From the NCBI RefSeq assembly GCF_043944905.1, contig NZ_JBIMSN010000034.1, forward strand, positions 1 through 64,000: 64,000 bases of DNA. The letters run 5' to 3'. Position numbers and translations under genes: made by a program. Source of the DNA: Antrihabitans spumae. GTDB taxonomy: Bacteria > Actinomycetota > Actinomycetes > Mycobacteriales > Mycobacteriaceae. Positions 41,171 to 50,400 of the stretch are shown here, in pieces (the stretch's first letter is position 1; every line of letters starts with the position of its first letter). The notes under the pieces are model-generated. The model did no database searches, had not been told where the DNA came from, and worked only from the letters and a program-made list of their open reading frames with translations.

Positions 41171-42039
41171 CGATGGCCAAGACAGAGACGCTCACAGAGC
41201 AGCCGAAGATTCGCGACCTGTACTTCAAGGCCGCACTCGGTGCACTGCCCATCCCGGGGCTCAGTGCACGTAGCGAGTCACTGCCCGAACGGACGTTGGA
41301 GCTCAAGGGTCTTCGCGTCGATCCGGATCACCTCGCTGCCTACGCCAAGGCGTGCGGGCTGCGGTTCAGCGACACCCTGCCGCTGACCTACCCGTTCGTC
41401 CTGACGTTCCCGACCGTGATGAAACTTGTTACGGCCAAGGACTTTCCGTTCCCCGCGATCGGATCGGTCCACGCCGAGAACGTCATTCGTCAGGCCCGAC
41501 CCATCTCGGTCAGCGAACCGCTGGACATCCGCACCCACGCGGAGAACCTGCGCGAGCACCCGAAGGGTCTGCTCGTCGACATCGTGACCGTCGTCAGCGT
41601 CGGCCGTGAACAGGTGTGGCATCAGACGACGACGTTCCTGCATCAGCAGAAGACGTCGCTGTCCGGTGGTCCGAAGCCCGAGCCCAAGCCGGACGAGGTC
41701 CCACCTACGCCGATGAGCACGCTGCGCATCGATCAGAAGACGATCAGCAAGTACGCGGCGGTATCGGGCGACCGAAATCCCATTCACATCTCGGGACTCG
41801 GCGCGAAGGCATTCGGGTTCCCGAGCACGATCGCGCACGGAATGTACACTGCGGCAGCAACATTGCAGACCGTCGAAGGTCGGATTCCTGATGCCGTCAC
41901 CTACACCGTGAAGTTCGGCAAGCCTGCACTGCTACCGGCGACCGTGAACGTCTACGCAGACGAGGTCACCGACGGCTGGGACATCTCGTTGAAGCATCCC
42001 AAGAAGGGTTATCCGCACCTCACCGCAACACTGCGTTAG
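41167..42039 (+). CDS. htdX: MaoC-like (R)-specific acyl dehydratase HtdX
   Basis: A 290-aa double-hotdog dehydratase. The C-terminal half carries the hydratase-2 motif YAAVSGDRNPIHISGLGAKAFGFPSTIAHGMY with catalytic Asp and His; the N-terminal half is degenerate. Interconverts (R)-3-hydroxyacyl and trans-2-enoyl thioesters, partnering FabG4. Matches Rv0241c by position. ATG overlap with the fabG4 stop. Followed by a long hairpin. Confidence 0.92.
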   Translation: MTMAKTETLTEQPKIRDLYFKAALGALPIPGLSARSESLPERTLELKGLRVDPDHLAAYAKACGLRFSDTLPLTYPFVLTFPTVMKLVTAKDFPFPAIGSVHAENVIRQARPISVSEPLDIRTHAENLREHPKGLLVDIVTVVSVGREQVWHQTTTFLHQQKTSLSGGPKPEPKPDEVPPTPMSTLRIDQKTISKYAAVSGDRNPIHISGLGAKAFGFPSTIAHGMYTAAATLQTVEGRIPDAVTYTVKFGKPALLPATVNVYADEVTDGWDISLKHPKKGYPHLTATLR

Positions 42040-42069
42040 CTTCCAATAGCCAACGCGCCACGGGTTTCT

Positions 42070-42121
42070 CGTACGCGGCAGACCGGTCCGTGAGTCTCTA
42101 CGGACCGGTCAGTCGCGTACG
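42070..42121. terminator. Long bidirectional hairpin between htdX and tetR
   Basis: Outer arms CGTACGCG (42070-42077) / CGCGTACG (42114-42121) and inner arms GACCGGTCCGT (42081-42091) / ACGGACCGGTC (42100-42110), separated by small 3-base internal loops, with an 8-base terminal loop. No long T-run. It overlaps the tetR stop. Confidence 0.7.
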
Positions 42122-42711
42122 GGGCCCGATGCCCGCAGACCGTGCCACGCCAGGTTCTCGAGTAGGTCGGCAGCCTCGCCGACAGCGATCTCGCCGCCCG
42201 CGATGCGGTCCGCCACAGCTTCGCCCGCACCGATGAGTGCGACGGCCATAACACTGAAGTTCCAGGTTGGATCAGGGTTCTTCGTGCTGGATTCCAGCAG
42301 CTTGGCGACCAGGTTGATCAACATTTCGCGGCTCGACTGCACCTGCCCTGTAAAGGCCTGCTCCGTCATCGCCTGGCGGTAGAGCACCATCCACGATTGC
42401 CGGTTCTTGTCGACGAAATCGAGGAACGAGAACAGCGCGGTGCGCACCTGCTCACGTGGGGTCAGGTTCGGATTGCCCGCAGGGGACACAGCTTCGACGA
42501 AGCGGACGCCTTCGCGATGTATGCAGGCAGCGAAGAGTTCTTCCTTCGAGCCGTAGTAGAGGTAGAGCATCGGCTTGGAAATGTCCGCCTCGGCGGCGAT
42601 CGCGTCCATAGAGGTCGCGTGATAACCGTTGCGCGCGAACACTTCTACCGCTGCATCCAGCATCTGCTGCTCACGAACGGCGCGTGGGAGTCGTTTGGTA
42701 CCGCCGGCCAC
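42109..42711 (-). CDS. TetR family regulator of the fadE5/fadA2/fabG4 group (Rv0238-like)
   Basis: A 200-aa regulator: LDAAVEVFARNGYHATSMDAIAAEADISKPMLYLYYGSKEELFAACI (HTH and first helices, residues 17-63), then a ligand domain. GTG start at 42711 with GAGAGGAC upstream. By position it corresponds to Rv0238, between htdX and lpqI. A TTACT-type palindrome lies 34 bases upstream of its start, suggesting autoregulation, and matching sites precede fadE5 and fadA2-fabG4. Confidence 0.9.
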   Translation of the reverse strand: MAGGTKRLPRAVREQQMLDAAVEVFARNGYHATSMDAIAAEADISKPMLYLYYGSKEELFAACIHREGVRFVEAVSPAGNPNLTPREQVRTALFSFLDFVDKNRQSWMVLYRQAMTEQAFTGQVQSSREMLINLVAKLLESSTKNPDPTWNFSVMAVALIGAGEAVADRIAGGEIAVGEAADLLENLAWHGLRASGPVRD

Positions 42712-42742
42712 TGCACCGTCCTCTCGCCGCGTTGTATCGCTA

Positions 42743-42760
42743 TCTTACTCTACGGTAAGA
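42743..42760. promoter_or_regulatory. Operator-like site upstream of tetR
   Basis: TCTTAC-TCTACG-GTAAGA: 6-base arms about a 6-base centre. The core TTACTCTACGGTAA matches TTACTCCGGAGTAA at 39733 in 11 of 14 positions. Confidence 0.6.
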
Positions 42761-42793
42761 AAGGCCGTCGTAAGAAAAGCAGCGGGACCACGA

Positions 42794-43978
42794 TCAGCAG
42801 GACAACACACCCTTGAAACGGGCGACTCGAAGAACTGATTCGTCCACTTGTTTCTGTAGCAGTCGACCGGCCGCAACCGCCTGCTCCAGGTTGTCGAGCA
42901 CGGCCTTCACAGAGTCGGTCGAGATCCACAACGCCACATCGGCGCCTGCGACAAGCGCTGCTTCCACCGCTGTCTCGATGCTGTACTTCGCCGTGATCGC
43001 GGCCATCCCGCTGAGGTCGTCGGTGAAGATGACGCCGTTGAAAGGCTGCGCGCCGTAACCGGTGCCGGTACGCAGCAGGTTCATCGCCGCAGGGCTGATG
43101 CTCGTCGGCACGTTCGGCTCGGTGAGACCAGGGACGTCCAGGTGGCCGACCATGACAGCAATTCCGGGCTCGGACACGAGGTCCGCGAACGGCAGCAGGT
43201 CGTTGCGCTTCAGCTCGTCCAGCGGCGGTGTGGAGACAGCGCCGGTGTGCGAATCGCCCGAACCGCGCCCGTGGCCGGGGAAATGCTTGATCACCGCACC
43301 GAGACCGGCGTCGCGTAGCCCGTTGATGTACGCGCGCCCGTACTCGGTGACCTTCGCCGGATCGTCGGAGAACGACCGGTCACCTATGACGGAGTTCGCG
43401 GGCTGGCTGCTGACATCGACGTCCGGCGCGAAATCGACTGTGATGCCCAGTTTCTTCATCTCGGTCGCGCGTTTGTTCATCCGTTGCTGCGCCTCGGCGG
43501 CGGAATAGGTTGCCGCCACTTCACGCGCCGACGCCTCCTCGCCGATCAAGTCCGGTATCCGCGAGACCCGACCGCCCTCTTCGTCGATCGTCACCATCAG
43601 CGGGACATTCGTGTTCGCGCCTTTCACCCGAGCCATTTCGGACGCGGTGAGCAACGACTGATCGGTCCAGCCGCCGATGAAGATGCCACCGATGTGTTCG
43701 GTCGCCGCGACCTGCTCGGCATCGTCGGGGCCGGTAACGCCGACCGTAAGGAGTTGAGCAAGCTTCTCCCGCTGCGACAGGGACGCGAGAAACGGTTGCG
43801 CACCACAGGGGTCGGCAGGCGGACTCGGTTGCGCTGATGCACTCGACGATCCGACGGGCGGCGCACTGGTGGCAGGTCCGGGCGTCGAGGTACTTTCCGA
43901 CGACGTCGACCCGCCGTTGGAGCATCCCCCCGCGACAACCGCGCACAACACGACAACCAGCCAGACCGTCTTCCGCAT
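42794..43978 (-). CDS. lpqI: Lipoprotein beta-N-acetylglucosaminidase LpqI (GH3, NagZ type)
   Basis: A 394-aa lipoprotein. Signal peptide RKTVWLVVVLCAVVAGGCSN with lipobox AGGC, a Ser/Thr/Pro-rich linker, then a GH3 domain: VTIDEEGGRVSR, the His-Asp loop region KHFPGHGRGSGDSHTG and the nucleophile in FTDDLSGMAA. Removes N-acetylglucosamine from cell-wall turnover products. Length agrees with M. tuberculosis LpqI (Rv0237). Start at ATG 43978; the upstream extension is antisense to the stress-protein gene promoter. Confidence 0.93.
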   Translation of the reverse strand: MRKTVWLVVVLCAVVAGGCSNGGSTSSESTSTPGPATSAPPVGSSSASAQPSPPADPCGAQPFLASLSQREKLAQLLTVGVTGPDDAEQVAATEHIGGIFIGGWTDQSLLTASEMARVKGANTNVPLMVTIDEEGGRVSRIPDLIGEEASAREVAATYSAAEAQQRMNKRATEMKKLGITVDFAPDVDVSSQPANSVIGDRSFSDDPAKVTEYGRAYINGLRDAGLGAVIKHFPGHGRGSGDSHTGAVSTPPLDELKRNDLLPFADLVSEPGIAVMVGHLDVPGLTEPNVPTSISPAAMNLLRTGTGYGAQPFNGVIFTDDLSGMAAITAKYSIETAVEAALVAGADVALWISTDSVKAVLDNLEQAVAAGRLLQKQVDESVLRVARFKGVLSC

Positions 43979-44090
43979 GGTGTCCGACGGTAACGGATCA
44001 TTCTCACTCGACGCATTGCGCTGCCAGCCAAGTCGGTCGCCGGTAGTGTCGCCCGTAGCGAATTCGGCTGTCTGGACCAGGAGGTTCGCA

Positions 44091-44576
44091 ATGCCCTGCG
44101 ACCTGATGCTCATTGCTTACGACGGCTCCGACAACGCCAAGCGCGCAATCGAATACTCCGGCAGATTTCTCTCCGCGAACAAAGCGGTAGTTCTCACCGC
44201 CTGGGAACCGATGGTGCGCCAAGCGGCTCGGATGTCCGGCCTGTCAGGGGTGATGCAACCCGACTGGGTACCCGACGAAGACCTGGAGGACGTCGCGTTC
44301 ACCGATGCGAAGGTAACCAACTCCGAGGGCGTCGAACTTGCCCGCGCCGCAGGCCTCAATGCCGAAGCTCGGACCGAGGAGTGCTCGACGACGATCTGGA
44401 ACACGATCGTCGACATCGCCGACGAACTCGACGTGGACATCATCGTCGCGGGCACCCGCGGCGCGACGGGCATCAGGGCGTTGCTGCACAGCAGCGTTGC
44501 CGACCACGTGCTCAAGCACTGCCATCGACCCGTGCTGATGGTGCCGCCGTGCAAGAAGTCGGCGCCCGCTCGATGA
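44091..44576 (+). CDS. Universal stress protein (UspA family)
   Basis: A 161-aa single Usp domain: LMLIAYDGSDNAKRAIEYSG, then DVDIIVAGTRGATGIRALLHSSVADHVLKHCHRPVLMV with the ATP-binding G-2x-G-9x-G(S/T)-type segment. AGGAGG lies 7 bases before the ATG. Overlaps the phospholipase gene by 4 bases, an unusual pairing. Confidence 0.92.
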   Translation: MPCDLMLIAYDGSDNAKRAIEYSGRFLSANKAVVLTAWEPMVRQAARMSGLSGVMQPDWVPDEDLEDVAFTDAKVTNSEGVELARAAGLNAEARTEECSTTIWNTIVDIADELDVDIIVAGTRGATGIRALLHSSVADHVLKHCHRPVLMVPPCKKSAPAR

Positions 44577-46099
44577 CTACCTGGTCGCGACGGCAGTTCC
44601 TACAGCGCGGCGCCGGCCTCGTCGGCGCGACTGCAGCTTTCGCTGCCATGTCCCCGTCCGCTCGGCTCAACCTCGCACACGCCGCACCGACGGGTTCGCG
44701 GCTGAACGACATCGAACACGTCGTCATCTTCATGCAGGAGAACCGCTCGTTCGACCACTACTTCGGAACCCTTTCCGGCGTAGCGGGTTTCGACGATCCG
44801 AACGTTCCACGCGACCCTCGGACGGGACTGTCGGCGTTCGAGCAATTCGACCCGACCGCGAACGGTTTCGCAGGCGGCGTCCTGCTCCCCTGGCGTCTCG
44901 ACACCCGTGCCTCGTCGGCACAGCACCTCATCGATGTCGACCACACCTGGCAGACCCAGCACTGGTCCGTCGCGAACGGCACGAACGACAATTACGTACG
45001 CAGCCACATTCCCGTCGACGTCGGTCTCGCCGCAGCGAGCAGCCAGCCGGACGCGGTTCGAAACGGCGGCGGCAGGGTGATGAGCTACTTCACCCGCGAC
45101 GAGTTGCCGATGCACTACGGGTTGGCGGACGCGTTCACGATCTGCGATCGCTACTTCTGCTCGGTGATCGGTCCGACGAATCCGAATCGGCTCTATCTCA
45201 TGTCCGCGTCGATCGATGCCGAAGGCACCCACGGCGGACCCGATGTCGCGAACCTGCGATCGGGCTTCAGTTGGAGGACCTATCCGGAACAGCTGCAAGC
45301 CGCCGGCGTCGACTGGTATCTGTACCGCGAGCGCGACGACTTCGGCGACAACATGCTCGACCACTTCGTCGCCTATCAGGACGAATCGACCGAACTCTTC
45401 CGCAGGGGTCGGTCGACCATCCCGGACGGACAACTGATCCCGCAGCTACGCCGGGACGTTCAGAGCGGCAACCTGGCGCAGGTGTCGTGGATCTGCGGTC
45501 CGCAGTGGACGACCGAGCATGCCGACGAGCTACCGGCAGCCGGCGGGTTGTACCTGCAGGGCATCCTGGAGGCGTTGACCTCCAACAGCGAGGTGTGTCG
45601 AAAGACGTTGCTGATTCTCACCTACGACGAGAACGGCGGCTTCTTCGATCACGTTCCACCGCCGTTGGCACCGCCGGGCACGCCCGGCGAGTACTTGAGC
45701 CAGCGAGCCCTCATCCAGTCTCCGGAAGCGACCGGGATGGCAGGCCCGATCGGTCTCGGTCCACGGGTCCCCACGATCTTGATCTCACCGTTCACGCGCG
45801 GTGGTTATGTGTGTCACGACACGTTCGATCACACCTCGATCCTGCGGTTCCTGGAGACCCGGTTCGGACCGGAGGTGCCCAACCTCACCGCGTGGCGCCG
45901 CGAAACCTGCGGCGACCTCACCTCGGCATTGAACCTGGCAGGGACGCCGCAGCTGTCGGTTCCGGCCTTCCCCGACATGGGTCCGCTGTACCGGGAGGCG
46001 GTCGCTGAGATGCGGCTTCCTGCGCCGCAGGTGCCGCAGTTCCAGACGATGCCCCGCCAGGAGACGGGTTCTCGGCCGACCCCGAGCGGGGTTCGCTGA
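44573..46099 (+). CDS. plcC: Tat-exported phospholipase C / phosphoesterase
   Basis: A 508-aa enzyme. N-terminal twin-arginine signal SRRQFLQRGAGLVGATAAF with cleavage near HAAPTG. The mature part has the phosphoesterase hallmarks VVIFMQENRSFDHYFGTLSGV, SVIGPTNPNRLYLMS, LILTYDENGGFFDHVPPP and a C-terminal DHTSILRFLETRFG. Family members hydrolyse phosphatidylcholine or other phosphate esters outside the membrane. Symbol by family only. ATG overlaps the uspA-like stop. Confidence 0.9.
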   Translation: MTTWSRRQFLQRGAGLVGATAAFAAMSPSARLNLAHAAPTGSRLNDIEHVVIFMQENRSFDHYFGTLSGVAGFDDPNVPRDPRTGLSAFEQFDPTANGFAGGVLLPWRLDTRASSAQHLIDVDHTWQTQHWSVANGTNDNYVRSHIPVDVGLAAASSQPDAVRNGGGRVMSYFTRDELPMHYGLADAFTICDRYFCSVIGPTNPNRLYLMSASIDAEGTHGGPDVANLRSGFSWRTYPEQLQAAGVDWYLYRERDDFGDNMLDHFVAYQDESTELFRRGRSTIPDGQLIPQLRRDVQSGNLAQVSWICGPQWTTEHADELPAAGGLYLQGILEALTSNSEVCRKTLLILTYDENGGFFDHVPPPLAPPGTPGEYLSQRALIQSPEATGMAGPIGLGPRVPTILISPFTRGGYVCHDTFDHTSILRFLETRFGPEVPNLTAWRRETCGDLTSALNLAGTPQLSVPAFPDMGPLYREAVAEMRLPAPQVPQFQTMPRQETGSRPTPSGVR

Positions 46100-46117
46100 C
46101 GCTACTGTCGTTTCACT

Positions 46118-47284
46118 ATGGATGGGTTTCTGCTCGCCCGGACCGATCAGGTCGTCAGGACAACCGGCGCACGCGAACGGTTCACCGAGGTAGACGCGGC
46201 TGCGGCGAGTCTGCGCGCGGGTCGGGTCCCGCTGATTGTGGGAGCACTCGCGTTCGACCCGTCGCGCGGGGGCGTACTGACGGCACCTGAATCGGCCACC
46301 TTCACACCAGTCCGGTGGCAGACCGACGGAACACTCGCCGAGTTGCCACCGAGTCGGATCATCCGGGAGAACCCCTCCCCGGCAGCACACATGACGCGAG
46401 TGGCACGCCTGATCGGCTCGATCGATGCCGGGCGAATATCGAAAGTTGTTGCAGCGCGCTCGGTCACAGTCGAAGCAGACACCCCGATCGATCCGGAACT
46501 GCTCGTCTCCCATCTCGTCCGACGGCATCCGAATGCCAACGTTTTCGCCGTCGATCTTGACGACTCGGTCCTCGGCTCTTCGACTTTGATCGGTGCCAGC
46601 CCCGAGGTCCTCGTGAGCAGACACGGCAATGCGGTGCGGCTACGACCGCTTGCCGGCACCGCGCCGCGGCGCAAAGATCCGATCGCCGACCGCGCGGAAG
46701 CCGACGGACTGCTTTCCTCGACCAAGAACCAGCACGAGCATTCGTTTGTCATCGACTGGATTCGCGAGCGACTCGGTCCCGTGTGCGCCGAGCTGACGAT
46801 TCCCGACCGGCCGATCTTGCTGAGCACACCCGAGGTGTGGCATTTGGAAACTCCGATCCACGGCGTCCTTCGCGAAAACGCGACGACCGCACTCGACGTA
46901 GCCGCGCTGCTGCATCCAACGCCCGCTGTGTGTGGCACACCGACCGACGTGGCTCTCGCGACGATCGCCGACGTCGAAGGCGACCGCAGGTTCTACGGCG
47001 GCGCAGTCGGCTGGTGTAACGCCGACGGTGACGGCGACTGGATCGTCGCGATCCGATGCGCCGAACTCGCCGGCGACAGTCGCACCCTCGAGGCCTATGC
47101 GGGCGGCGGAATCGTCGCAGGCTCCGATCCACAGTCCGAACTGGACGAGACGACGACCAAATTGGGCACACTTCTCGGCGCGCTGGGGGTTCGACTCGAA
47201 GACACAAGCAAGGCAGGGGCTGCGGAAGGTGATACCTTGACCGAGGCAATGCAGGAACGACGAAATGTGGGAGAACCGAGATGA
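46118..47284 (+). CDS. Isochorismate synthase (MenF/EntC/DhbC family)
   Basis: A 388-aa chorismate-using enzyme: KVVAARSVTVEAD, LIGASPEVLVSR, RLRPLAGTAPRRKDP, STKNQHEHSFVIDWI, HPTPAVCGTPTD and the Mg-binding YAGGGIVAGSDPQSELDETTTKLGTLL. Feeds menaquinone or a catechol siderophore; no men or ent partner is adjacent, so the pathway is undecided. Stop overlaps the DUF2613 start (ATGA). Confidence 0.9.
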   Translation: MDGFLLARTDQVVRTTGARERFTEVDAAAASLRAGRVPLIVGALAFDPSRGGVLTAPESATFTPVRWQTDGTLAELPPSRIIRENPSPAAHMTRVARLIGSIDAGRISKVVAARSVTVEADTPIDPELLVSHLVRRHPNANVFAVDLDDSVLGSSTLIGASPEVLVSRHGNAVRLRPLAGTAPRRKDPIADRAEADGLLSSTKNQHEHSFVIDWIRERLGPVCAELTIPDRPILLSTPEVWHLETPIHGVLRENATTALDVAALLHPTPAVCGTPTDVALATIADVEGDRRFYGGAVGWCNADGDGDWIVAIRCAELAGDSRTLEAYAGGGIVAGSDPQSELDETTTKLGTLLGALGVRLEDTSKAGAAEGDTLTEAMQERRNVGEPR

Positions 47285-47451
47285 ATTTGACCGCAGCGGG
47301 TGCAGGTAGCGCAGTGGCTGGCGCCGTCTTGGGTGCACTCGTCATCATCGGAGTCACTTTCGCCATCCAGGACAACAGCCGTCCGGAGATCGATCGCAGC
47401 GGTAACGCCGATTCCTCGCTGCTCAACCAGGTCGAGTACGGCAGCCGCTGA
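47281..47451 (+). CDS. DUF2613 small membrane protein (Rv0236A-like)
   Basis: A 56-aa protein beginning MNLTAAGAGSAVAGAVLG with one membrane helix through FAIQDN and a short polar tail. It corresponds to the small gene Rv0236A that precedes aftD in M. tuberculosis. ATG start overlaps the upstream stop; its own TGA is part of CTGA, the probable coupled start of aftD. Function unknown; conservation next to aftD suggests a role with it. Confidence 0.88.
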   Translation: MNLTAAGAGSAVAGAVLGALVIIGVTFAIQDNSRPEIDRSGNADSSLLNQVEYGSR

Positions 47452-50400
47452 TCGTCGCGGATTCCCAACCGCCCGGGTCGACCACGCCGCTCGATCGTCG
47501 CTGGTTCGCCGGCGCAGCACTCGTCTGTCTCGTTCTTGCCTTCGTTCAATCACCTGGTCTGACCGCCGCCGACACCAAGTACGACCTCGCGCAGAATCCG
47601 TTGGGATTCCTCGCGCGTGCGTCACATCAGTGGAGTAGTCAAGCGCCCCTCGGCCAGGTGCAGAACCAGGCCTACGGTTACTTCTTTCCACATGGCCCGT
47701 TTTTTGCGCTAGGCGACCTGCTCGCCATACCGCCGTGGATCACCCAGCGAATCTGGTGGGCACTGCTCCTGCTTGCGGGCTTCTGGGGAATCGTTCGGCT
47801 CGCCGAGACCCTCGGCATCGGTAGTCGCGGCTCGCGCATCGTTGCGGGCATCGCCTTCGCGCTGTCCCCGCGGGTGCTCACGACCCTTGGTTCGATCTCG
47901 TCGGAAACGTTGCCGATGATGCTCGCGCCGTGGGTGTTGTTGGCGTCCGCTGCGATCGCTTCGGGGCGAATCGGCACCTACTCACCCGCCCGCCTCGCGG
48001 CACAGTCTGCGGTCGCGGTCGCGTTGATGGGGTCGGTGAACGCTGTCGCGACGGGTGCCGCGTGCCTGGTCGCAGGCGTGTGGTGGCTCTCGCACAAACC
48101 GAACAGAGCGTGGTGGATCTTCACGGCGTGGTGGATTCCCTGCCTCCTGCTCGCAACACTGTGGTGGATAGTTCCGTTATTGCTGCTCGGCAGCGTCAGT
48201 CCACCGTTCCTCGACTACATCGAGTCGGCAGGCGTGACCACGCAGTGGACGTCACTCGCGGAAGTGTTGCGCGGCACCGACAGCTGGACCCCGTTCGTTT
48301 CGCCTGAGCGCATCGCGGGTGCCGTCCTCGTCACGCAGCCTGCCGCCGTGATCGCGACGGGCGTTGTTGCAGCGGCGGGCATGGCTGGTCTCGGGATGCG
48401 GTCGATGCCTGCACGTGGGCGGCTGGCGCTGATTCTCTTCGTCGGATTGGCAGGCCTGAGCGCCGGTTACGTCGGCGAGCTGTCGTCGCCGATCGCCGAG
48501 TCGGTCCGTCATTTCCTCGACTCCGGCGGCGCACCCCTACGCAACGTGCACAAGTTGGAACCACTGATCCGGCTGCCGCTCGTGCTCGGGATCGCGCACC
48601 TGCTCGCGCGCGTCCCACTGCCTGCATCGGCATCGTTCGGACGGCTACGCACCGCCTACGCCCACCCGGAACGCAACCCGATGGTTGCTCTGACCGGCCT
48701 CGTCCTCGTCGCACTCACGTTGGCGACATCGTTGGCATGGACGGGAAAGCTTGCGCCACGCGGCGGCTACGACGAGGTGCCCGACTACTGGCACCAGACC
48801 GCCCAATGGCTGGAAGACAATTCCGACGGGCAACGCGCCCTCGTCGTTCCTGGTGCACCGTTCGCAAGTCAGGTGTGGGGTCTTACCCGTGACGAGCCAC
48901 TGCAGGCATTGGCGAGTACACCGTGGGCCGTCCGCGACGCTGTGCCGTTGAATCCGCCGGGCGCGATCAGGGCGATGGATTCGGTCCAGCGTCTGATTGC
49001 CGACGGACGGCCGTCGGACGACATGGCAGCAGCGCTGCTGAGTCAGGGCATCGGCTACGTCGTGCTTCGCAACGACCTCGACTCCGAAAATTCGCGTTCG
49101 ACACGGCCGATGCTGGTGCACCAAGCCATCGACGGTTCCCCGGGCCTGGCGAAGGTCGCGCAATTCGGGGACGACATCGGTCCGGCGAAGTCGGACGGAC
49201 TCGTCGCGGACGGCGACCTACGCCCCGACTACCCTGCGATCGAGATCTACTCGGTGTCCGTGCCGGGTGCACCCGACGCCTCAGCCCAGACCAAGCCATA
49301 TACGACCGACCTCGCGGCGGTCCCGATAGTCCAGGGCGGACCGGAATCGCTACTGCGACTCGGCGCTACCGGTCCACGGCTGCTTGCGAGCGATGCGGGC
49401 CGAGCCGGCCTACCGATCGACGCCGTCACTGTCACCGACACACCGACCAACCGGGAGACCGACTTCGGTCAGGTCGACAACCACAGTTCCGCGCTTCGTA
49501 CGCCCGACGAGGCAAGGCGTACCTACAACCTCGTTCCCGACTATCCCGTCTACGGCGCCGACCTCGTGAACGGCGAGTGGACCGGCGCGACGGTCAGCGT
49601 GTCCAGTGCGGCATCGGACGCAACGCAACTCGGCGGCGCTTCACCCGGCAGCGGTCCGGCAGCGACCGTCGACGGCGACAACGCGACGAGTTGGCTGAGC
49701 AACGGTCTGGATCCGGCGCTGGGTCAGTGGCTTCGCCTCGATCTCGATAGCCCGGTCGACAGCGCGCTACTTCGGGTGACGACCAGCCCTGCCGCGCTCG
49801 GCACACCGGTGACCTGGGTGGAGATCCAGACCGAGAACGGCAGCACCGCGGCGCGGGTCGAGAAACCGGGCACTCCGATCACCGTCTCGCTACCACCCGG
49901 GCGGACCTCGTGGATTCGAGTCGTCGCCATCGAGACCGAAAACGGTTCGGGTGGTAGCCAATTCGGGGTCAGCGAGGTCTCCGTCGAGGATTTCAGCAAC
50001 GCGGCCGCACCGACGTTCGTACCCATTCGCCACCGGACGGTATTGCCGCCGACACCGCAGGGCGCAGCAGTCACAGGGTGGGATCTCGGCCAGGAACTAC
50101 CCGGGCGAACCGGCTGCGCCGACGCTCCCGACCGAGTTCGCTGCAGCAAGGGCCTCGCCCTCGCACCCGAAGAGCCGACGACATTCGAACGGACGCTGAA
50201 CGTTCCCGCTCCGACCACCGTCGTCCCCGAACTCACCGTTCGCTCGCGACAGGGCCCTGCGCTGGAGACCCTGCTCAGCGCACCCGGCCGACCCGTCGCG
50301 CGTGGCCAGGCCGACATCGGCGACATCCGTGGCTCCGCCTTCGCGGCTACGGACGGCGACCCGCGGACGTCGTGGACCGCTCCAGAGGACACGGTGCGGA

